From the NCBI RefSeq assembly GCF_937997535.1, contig NZ_CALKTT010000077.1, positions 1 through 9,779 on the forward strand: a DNA stretch of 9,779 nucleotides, given 5' to 3'. Positions within the stretch are counted from its first letter, which is position 1; every line of letters begins with the position of its first letter. The notes below the pieces were generated by a model. It was given only the letters and a program-made list of their open reading frames with translations, ran no database searches and had not been told where the DNA came from. This document shows positions 5,541-9,779 of this stretch, in pieces. Origin of the DNA: an uncultured Campylobacter sp. (GTDB lineage: Bacteria; Campylobacterota; Campylobacteria; Campylobacterales; Campylobacteraceae). Position numbers and translations under genes: made by a program.

Positions 5541-6782
5541 ATGGAAAAATACGAAGGCTACAATCTTAGGCTACGCGACGCTCTCGTCGGCGTACAGTTT
5601 TTATTCGTCGCGTTCGGCGCGCTCGTGCTGGTGCCGATTTTGACGGGGCTTGATACGTCCGTGGCGCTGTTTACGGCGGGTATCGGCACGCTGCTGTTTC
5701 AGCTCATCACGCGTAAACACGTCCCGCCGATCTTTCTTGCGTCCAGTTTCGCGTTCATCGCGCCGCTTAGCTTTGGCGTCAAGGAGTGGGGCATTGCCGC
5801 AACGATGAGCGGAGTGATCGCGGCGGGGCTTTTTTACGTGGTTTTAAGCCTGCTTATTAGGCTCAAAGGCGAGGACTTTTTACATAAAATTTTACCGCCC
5901 GTGGTCGTCGGCCCCGTCATCATGACGATCGGCCTCATCCTCTCGCCCGCGGCCGTAAATATGGTCATGGGCAAGGGCAAAGAGGCACTCTATACGCAGG
6001 GGCAGTCGCTTACCATCGCGCTCATCTCGCTTTCGGCCGTCATCGTCGTGATGATGTTCGGCCGCGGCATGCTGCGCCTCGTGCCGATACTTTGCGGCAT
6101 CGCAGCCGGATACTGCGCGTCGCTGTTTGTCGGGATCGTGGATTTTACGCCGATTTTAAACGCGCCGTGGTTTGCGCTGCCAAATTTCACCGCACCGGTT
6201 TTTAAGCTCGAAGCCGTGATCTACATGGTGCCTATCGCTATCGCGCCCGCGATCGAGCACATCGGCGATATGCTCGCGATCAGCAACGTCACGAAGGAAA
6301 ATTTTCTCAAAAACCCGGGACTTAAAAGCACGCTTCTAGGCGACGGGCTCGCGACGTCGCTAGCTGGCTGCTTCGGCGGACCTCCGAACACCACTTACTC
6401 GGAGGTCACGGGCGCGGTCAGCATCACGAAAGCCTACAATCCCGCCATTATGACCTTTGCCGCGCTTGCGGCGATACTGCTCGCCTTCGTGGGCAAGCTC
6501 GGCGCCGCGCTCTCCACGATCCCCGCTCCCGTCATCGGCGGCATTATGCTGCTGCTTTTCGGTATCATAGCGAGCGTGGGCATGGAGACGCTCATCAAAA
6601 ACGGCGTGGATCTAGCCGAGCCGCGCAATATGATCATCGTCGCGCTCATCTTCGTCTGCGCGATCGGCGGCATGGTGCTGGACTTTGGCGCGATGAGCTT
6701 TAGCGGCGTGGGGCTTGGCGCGATTATCGGCATTACGCTAAATTTGGTGCTGCCAAAGACCAAGCATTTTGACGGATACTAA
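5541..6782 (+). CDS. uraA: NCS2 (UraA/PyrP-type) nucleobase permease
   Basis: Inner-membrane proton symporter of the nucleobase-ascorbate (NCS2) family, most likely importing uracil for pyrimidine salvage. The 413-residue product is hydrophobic throughout, consistent with the family's 14 membrane segments. Family blocks include FVAFGALVLVPILTGL (22-37), ASSFAFIAP (67-75), the TM8 glutamate in IEHIGD (E239), and GGPPNTTYSEVTG (279-291) with the substrate-site glutamate E288. Position 243 is Asp, as in the purine carrier XanQ, where E. coli UraA has His245; and the signature after E288 reads VTG rather than the usual NxG. Substrate could therefore be uracil or a purine base. The ATG at 5541 has GAGGAG at 5532-5537 and starts at the family N-terminus. 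An upstream in-frame TTG at 5430 would add a basic, non-homologous stretch and is rejected. It stands alone between long gaps. Confidence 0.92.
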   Translation: MEKYEGYNLRLRDALVGVQFLFVAFGALVLVPILTGLDTSVALFTAGIGTLLFQLITRKHVPPIFLASSFAFIAPLSFGVKEWGIAATMSGVIAAGLFYVVLSLLIRLKGEDFLHKILPPVVVGPVIMTIGLILSPAAVNMVMGKGKEALYTQGQSLTIALISLSAVIVVMMFGRGMLRLVPILCGIAAGYCASLFVGIVDFTPILNAPWFALPNFTAPVFKLEAVIYMVPIAIAPAIEHIGDMLAISNVTKENFLKNPGLKSTLLGDGLATSLAGCFGGPPNTTYSEVTGAVSITKAYNPAIMTFAALAAILLAFVGKLGAALSTIPAPVIGGIMLLLFGIIASVGMETLIKNGVDLAEPRNMIIVALIFVCAIGGMVLDFGAMSFSGVGLGAIIGITLNLVLPKTKHFDGY

Positions 6783-6894
6783 GTTAAATTTGCGCGGAGC
6801 TTGCGTCGTTTCGCGCGGTTGCGGGTAAATATTTGAGCTAAAATTTCGGCGTCAAATTTCCCCGCGGCTTTCGCCGCCAAATTTACCGCAGCCT

Positions 6895-6908
6895 AAATTT
6901 TAAAATTT
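6895..6908. repeat. 14-bp AT palindrome, copy 2
   Basis: AAATTTTAAAATTT, identical to 1350-1363, lies 112 bp after the permease stop. Between the two, at 6864-6877, is a perfect small hairpin (GCGGC, TTTC loop, GCCGC). That hairpin followed by an AT palindrome might mark the end of the permease transcript, but no clean T run follows either element. Confidence 0.45.
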
Positions 6909-6955
6909 CCCCTGCGAACGCTTTGAAATTTCTAACGTTTTAAACTAGCAAGATA

Positions 6956-6961
6956 TATAAT
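6956..6961 (+). promoter_or_regulatory. -10 box placed for a leaderless transcript
   Basis: A consensus TATAAT, in the context GATATATAAT, ends only six bases before the ATG at 6968. Transcription would start at or next to the A of that ATG, and no Shine-Dalgarno lies upstream, so the DKNYY gene is likely read from a leaderless mRNA. The upstream 25 bases are AT-rich, as usual for Campylobacter promoters. Confidence 0.5.
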
Positions 6962-6967
6962 TGCCTT

Positions 6968-7735
6968 ATGAAAAAGGCAGATAATTTAAGCAAATTTGAT
7001 AAAAAGGCGCTAAGGCTGCTATTTGCGGTACTTTTCGTGCCGCTCTTCGTCTCGCTCGTTTTTATCTATGAGCTATCGGTGTATGATAGCTCGCGCGAGC
7101 TGCTCGCGGACGCGCAAAAGATCGGCGGCAGTGATTACTACAACATCGGCGGCAAAATTTATCTACGCTCTTGGAATCTCGCCCCTTACGAGCTGGAGGG
7201 CGGCGCGGACGCGGCGAGCTTTCGCGCGCTTGATGCCGGCAGATACTCCTACGCAAACGTCGGCATGGACGCTAGTAGCGTATTTTGCGGCGCTCGCAAG
7301 ATGTCGGGGCTGGATCCCGCTCGCACGCAAAAGATCGGCTCTCGCTACTACAGCGACGGGCGCGTGAGCTACTTTTGCTCGGACGTTACGCGGCGCACGG
7401 GCGGCGCGATAAGCTACATTTACAAGGTATTTTTCCATGCGTTCGGGCTCTCCAATTGGCCGCAGGAGTACAACTATCCATACGCTAGACTCGATACCAG
7501 CGCGCCCATCTCGCCACTGACCGAGAGCCCTTACGTCGCCACGGACGGCGAGCGGGTCTTTTACGAGGGTAAAATTTTAGCGGGCGCGGATGCAAAAAAT
7601 CTAAAACAGATAAGGCTAAAAATCATACACGAAGACGGTCTCGATTCGCCCGCGCACTTTCGCCCGGTCGGATCGGTGGCTAAGCGACGGACGCAGCGTC
7701 TACGCAGGCGGCGAGAGGCTAAATTTCACGCCTAG
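6968..7735 (+). CDS. 5' part of the DKNYY protein gene
   Basis: 255 codons as read. A basic start (MKKADNLSKFDKKALR) leads to one membrane segment (about residues 14-32, LLFAVLFVPLFVSLVFIY), then an exported domain with motifs SDYYNIGGKIYLRS (near 48-61), SRYYSDGRVSYFCSD and DGERVFYEGKILAGAD. Roughly the last 19 residues (after PVGS, rich in Arg and Lys) are the out-of-frame tail and are not part of the family. The ATG at 6968 is the only reasonable start, since it precedes the membrane segment directly, and it appears leaderless. Confidence 0.7.
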   Translation: MKKADNLSKFDKKALRLLFAVLFVPLFVSLVFIYELSVYDSSRELLADAQKIGGSDYYNIGGKIYLRSWNLAPYELEGGADAASFRALDAGRYSYANVGMDASSVFCGARKMSGLDPARTQKIGSRYYSDGRVSYFCSDVTRRTGGAISYIYKVFFHAFGLSNWPQEYNYPYARLDTSAPISPLTESPYVATDGERVFYEGKILAGADAKNLKQIRLKIIHEDGLDSPAHFRPVGSVAKRRTQRLRRRREAKFHA

Positions 7736-7742
7736 CGAGCAG

Positions 7743-8417
7743 ATGTATCTCGTGGAGTCAAACGCCGGTATAGAGTTTCTTTATGATCCGAAGGCGGGCG
7801 CGGTGCTTATGAACGGCGAGAGATTTGACCCTGCAAACGAGCCCTATACGCCGCTAAATTTTCAGAGCGGACATCAGGAATACATGCTGTTTGCGAGCAA
7901 AAACGGCATATTTTATCTAAGCAAGGATAAAATTTTAAATCGACCGCGCGGTAGCGGCGCCGAGGGCTGGCTCAAAGACGCGTTTTGGTACGTGTATTAT
8001 AAATTTGGAGCAGACGGCAGTAAGCTAAGTGCGCTAAAAAGGGCAGGCGATAACCCGTTTAAAGGCGCCGTGCGGCAGATCTCGGAGAAGCTTTTGAAAG
8101 ATGACACGGGATTTTACTATCTAAATTTCTACTCGCATAGCGTCTACGTCACGGGTCGCAGCGGCAGGCATCTGGATAAGCGGACAAATTTCATCGAGCT
8201 GCGAAAGATCACGCTTGAGGTACATGACGAGGAGGTGATGGCGCAGATAGCAGACGAGGCGGCGCGAAACCCTGAAATGTCGCAGCAGGTCTTTACCGCG
8301 CAGGACGTGGAGTACGAAAACGGCGCGGCCTTTTATATGTATTGCCTTGCGGCGGTTTTATTGCTCGGAGCTTGGATTTATAGCTACCTTAGAAAACGCA
8401 GCTTGCACCGCGGTTAA
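7743..8417 (+). CDS. 3' part of the DKNYY protein gene
   Basis: 224 codons from the first ATG of this frame, but the frame is open and homologous upstream to about 7677, and no Shine-Dalgarno precedes 7743, so this is not an independent gene. It contains further units (FLYDPKAGAVLMNGERF, ASKNGIFYLSKDKILN, DDTGFYYLNFYSHSVYVTG) and a C-terminal membrane segment (AAFYMYCLAAVLLLGAWIY) followed by a basic SYLRKRSLHRG end. That fits a periplasmic domain tethered at both ends, with both termini in the cytoplasm. Confidence 0.65.
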   Translation: MYLVESNAGIEFLYDPKAGAVLMNGERFDPANEPYTPLNFQSGHQEYMLFASKNGIFYLSKDKILNRPRGSGAEGWLKDAFWYVYYKFGADGSKLSALKRAGDNPFKGAVRQISEKLLKDDTGFYYLNFYSHSVYVTGRSGRHLDKRTNFIELRKITLEVHDEEVMAQIADEAARNPEMSQQVFTAQDVEYENGAAFYMYCLAAVLLLGAWIYSYLRKRSLHRG

Positions 8418-8752
8418 ATTTGGCGACGCGGCGGAAGGTAAATTTAGAGCGAGACTAAAATACCGACGTCATGTTATCCAGCGACCCTTGGCTAAAGAAA
8501 GTAAATTTTAAGAGCGAGACGGCACGGCGGAGCAGTAAATTTAAGATAGTATTGCGGTTGCCGGCGCAGCAATGCGGCAAATTTATGGGTGCTGCGATTG
8601 CGGGTACGACAGTGCGGCGGCGGGATACGATTGAACGTGCGTCAAAGTTTGCCGGTGCCGAGTTGTCGGTTTGTCGGCGCGCAGTAAACCAGCTAGATGG
8701 TGCGAGGCGGAATGACAGCGCGGCAAAACGGCAACGACTTTTGCGCCGTTAA
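8418..8752. other. no clear gene between the DKNYY gene and the CRISPR leader
   Basis: A 93-codon ATG frame (8471-8752) is open here, but it has no good ribosome binding site, a very Arg-rich and Ala-rich composition and no recognisable family. I do not call it a gene. A short near-repeat is present: GTAAATTTAGAGCGAGAC (8438-8455) and GTAAATTTTAAGAGCGAGAC (8501-8520). Confidence 0.5.
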
Positions 8753-8935
8753 ATCGCGCTACCTAGTTTTAGTCGGAATTTTGAAAATTGTGCGGATAAA
8801 GCTTTGGCTGAGATTTGCAAAACACTACAAATACGGTGTTTTATTTTAAATCGCCTTTGTCGCTTATCTAAATTTAAGGGGTAAGAATATAAACTTCAAG
8901 TATTCATAGCCTGGAAAAATAGAATTTCTGACGCT
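8753..8935 (+). promoter_or_regulatory. putative CRISPR leader
   Basis: This 183-bp AT-rich segment lies before the six identical repeats, the end where new spacers should enter. It contains a 7-bp perfect inverted repeat, AAAACAC (8819-8825) and GTGTTTT (8836-8842) with a 10-base loop. Two -10-like boxes face the array: TATAAA (8888-8893) and TAGAAT (8920-8925). The left boundary is arbitrary. The leader role is inferred from array polarity. Confidence 0.55.
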
Positions 8936-9488
8936 GTGTAAATCTACTCCGCTGGAGTTTGAAACTATAGTGGGGTTTTTGGACGCGGATAGGTATTTTT
9001 CCGTGTAAATCTACTCCGCTGGAGTTTGAAACATTTAACCTGCGCGGATATGGAAGCAGAATTTATTCGGTGTAAATCTACTCCGCTGGAGTTTGAAACC
9101 CTTATACCTCCGTATCTTTGCCACATCATCGCGTGTAAATCTACTCCGCTGGAGTTTGAAACCCGCACCGTATGACGGTCAAGCAATCTAAAGTAGGGTG
9201 TAAATCTACTCCGCTGGAGTTTGAAACAACGATGGCGGTATCCCAGCTAAAATAGGTGAGGGTGTAAATCTACTCCGCTGGAGTTTGAAACTCGATCCCC
9301 CACATCTACGCACTCCTTGAGGAGCGAGTAAATTCTCTCCACTGGAGTTTGAAACTCAGATGAAAAATTGCTTGAGCTTATCTGCCAAGCAAAGTGTAAA
9401 TTATCTCCGATGGGGTTTGAAACTGGCTATCACCCATGGAGTGCGTCCATTCGGCAATGTGTAAATTTACTCTGTTGGAGTTTGAAAC
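8936..9488 (+). CRISPR. CRISPR array, 9 repeats of 30 bp and 8 spacers
   Basis: Repeats start at 8936, 9003, 9070, 9133, 9198, 9262, 9326, 9394 and 9459. The repeat begins GTGTAAATCTACTCC and ends GGAGTTTGAAAC. Repeats 1-6 are identical; 7, 8 and 9 carry 5, 5 and 3 substitutions. Spacers are 37, 37, 33, 35, 34, 34, 38 and 35 bp and all differ. ACTCC (positions 11-15) pairs with GGAGT (19-23) around a GCT loop, leaving an 8-nt TTTGAAAC end like the 5' handle of Cas6-cut crRNAs. That hairpin, the 30-bp length and spacer sizes favour a class 1 (type I or III) system; the C. jejuni type II-C repeat is 36 bp and different. Decay at the right end sets the leader at the left and transcription rightwards. 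No cas gene is in the window. Confidence 0.97.
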
Positions 9489-9663
9489 CTACGGATTTTA
9501 AATCTTAAGCCCATAAAAATCGGCGTTTCAAGCACTGCTGCATTTTACTGTGCCTTGATTTGTGCTTCACCTGATAAAATTTAGGCTAAAAAATACATTA
9601 TTGATAGCTCTGGATTAGCACTTTATGTGGATTTCAGTTTTAAGATCAATAATACCGACGCCA
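9489..9663. other. array trailer, no gene seen
   Basis: 175 bp after the last repeat hold no supported gene. No further recognisable direct repeat follows at the expected spacing, so the array ends at 9488. Confidence 0.6.
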
Positions 9664-9706
9664 AAGCCCGGCTATCTAATTGATTTTAAATTTGCCGGGC
9701 GTTTTA
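9664..9706. terminator. terminator-like inverted repeat between array and minus-strand gene
   Basis: GCCCGGC (9666-9672) pairs with GCCGGGC (9694-9700) around a 21-base AT-rich loop, with TTTT (9702-9705) after the right arm on the plus strand and TTT beyond the left arm on the minus strand. It lies where rightward array transcripts would meet a leftward gene, so it may end transcription from both sides. The long loop lowers confidence. Confidence 0.45.
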
Positions 9707-9732
9707 AGAGTAAATTATATCGGTGTTTTGTT

Positions 9733-9779
9733 CTAGCTCTCGATATAGGTTTTTAGTTTGCGGCCGATCTTTGGGTGTT
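9733..9779 (-). CDS. probable C-terminal end of a minus-strand gene
   Basis: Only the last 14 codons and a stop would be in the window, reading HPKIGRKLKTYIES. The codons (ATC, GGC, CGC, CTA, ACC, GAG, AGC) match the preferences of the well-supported genes, and the terminator-like repeat lies about 30 bp beyond the stop. A second minus frame (9704-9778) is open longer, ending ELEQNTDIIYS, but its codons fit less well. The fragment is too short to name. Confidence 0.35.
   Translation of the reverse strand, partial: HPKIGRKLKTYIES

Larger units (their letters stand above)
6968..8417 (+). pseudogene. DKNYY-repeat membrane-anchored protein, split by a frameshift
   Basis: Two consecutive frames encode the halves of one protein. 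The first runs 6968-7735 and the second is open from 7620 to 8417. The second frame read from 7677 gives WLSDGRSVYAGGERL and leads straight into its annotated ATG at 7743. Removing one base near GGATCGGTGG (about 7670-7680) would join PVGS to WLSDGRSVYAGG and yield 482 residues. The whole 1450-bp span is one base over a multiple of three. The joined protein has a membrane segment at each end (about residues 14-32 and the last 30) and several aromatic DKNYY-type units between, such as DGERVFYEGKILAGAD, SDGRSVYAGGERL and KNGIFYLSKDKI. DKNYY proteins are of unknown function. The cause may be a genuine mutation, an assembly error or, less likely, programmed shifting; no slippery run is present. 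Confidence 0.8.

Noticed and set aside
8471..8752. 93-codon ATG ORF before the CRISPR leader
   Set aside because: Very basic, low-complexity composition, no good Shine-Dalgarno and no recognisable family.
8965..9186. Minus-strand 73-codon ORF over the CRISPR array
   Set aside because: It is produced by reading the repeats (recurring VSNSSGVDLH) and spacers; no start signal.
9525..9548. GTTTCAAGCACTGCTG...ATTTTAC as an inverted partial repeat or anti-repeat
   Set aside because: Only the first seven bases and a short end match the reverse complement of the repeat, with a gap of about five bases; likely chance and not enough for a tracrRNA.

Overview
The window looks like chromosome from a Campylobacter species, probably one of the higher-GC, oral-type species (C. 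gracilis, C. rectus, C. showae or similar). Three things point there: the protein sequences of AtpB, GatB, GpsA and the NCS2 permease; the AT-rich intergenic DNA full of AAATTTTAAA-like words around genes of roughly 50% GC; and -10 boxes without clear -35 boxes. The species call is inference. All well-supported genes lie on the + strand.

Left edge to 440: a 9-bp tandem repeat runs off the window edge and may belong to a minus-strand reading frame. It is followed by an 18-bp perfect palindrome and a doubtful 39-codon ORF. From 441 to 4743 is the housekeeping block: atpB (ATP synthase F0 subunit a), a short overlapping two-helix membrane protein, gatB (Asp/Glu-tRNA amidotransferase subunit B), an 830-bp stretch with no convincing gene that starts with a terminator-like hairpin next to a strong extended -10 box, and gpsA (glycerol-3-phosphate dehydrogenase). 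From memory, C. jejuni also has atpB next to a small membrane protein and gatB next to gpsA in one neighbourhood. After another roughly 800-bp gene-poor gap comes an NCS2 nucleobase permease (uraA-like).

From 6968 to 8417 lies a membrane-anchored DKNYY-type repeat protein of unknown function. It is split into two reading frames by an apparent one-base insertion near 7670-7680, and its 5' end looks leaderless. Downstream, an AT-rich leader-like segment precedes a CRISPR array (8936-9488) of nine 30-bp repeats and eight 33-38-bp spacers. The six left repeats are identical and the three right ones have decayed, so the array most likely grows at the left and is transcribed rightwards. The repeat has a short hairpin and a TTTGAAAC end, as expected for a Cas6-processed class 1 (type I or III) system. 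It is unlike the 36-bp type II-C repeat of C. jejuni. No cas gene is in the window. A terminator-like inverted repeat and the probable tail of a minus-strand gene close the right edge.

The genes do not form one pathway: energy coupling, tRNA-dependent amidation, phospholipid precursor synthesis and nucleobase uptake sit side by side, and the DKNYY gene plus CRISPR array form the accessory end. I did not find a clearly new system. The points most worth checking are the orphan promoter and possible RNA after gatB, the frameshifted DKNYY gene, and which cas locus serves the array.
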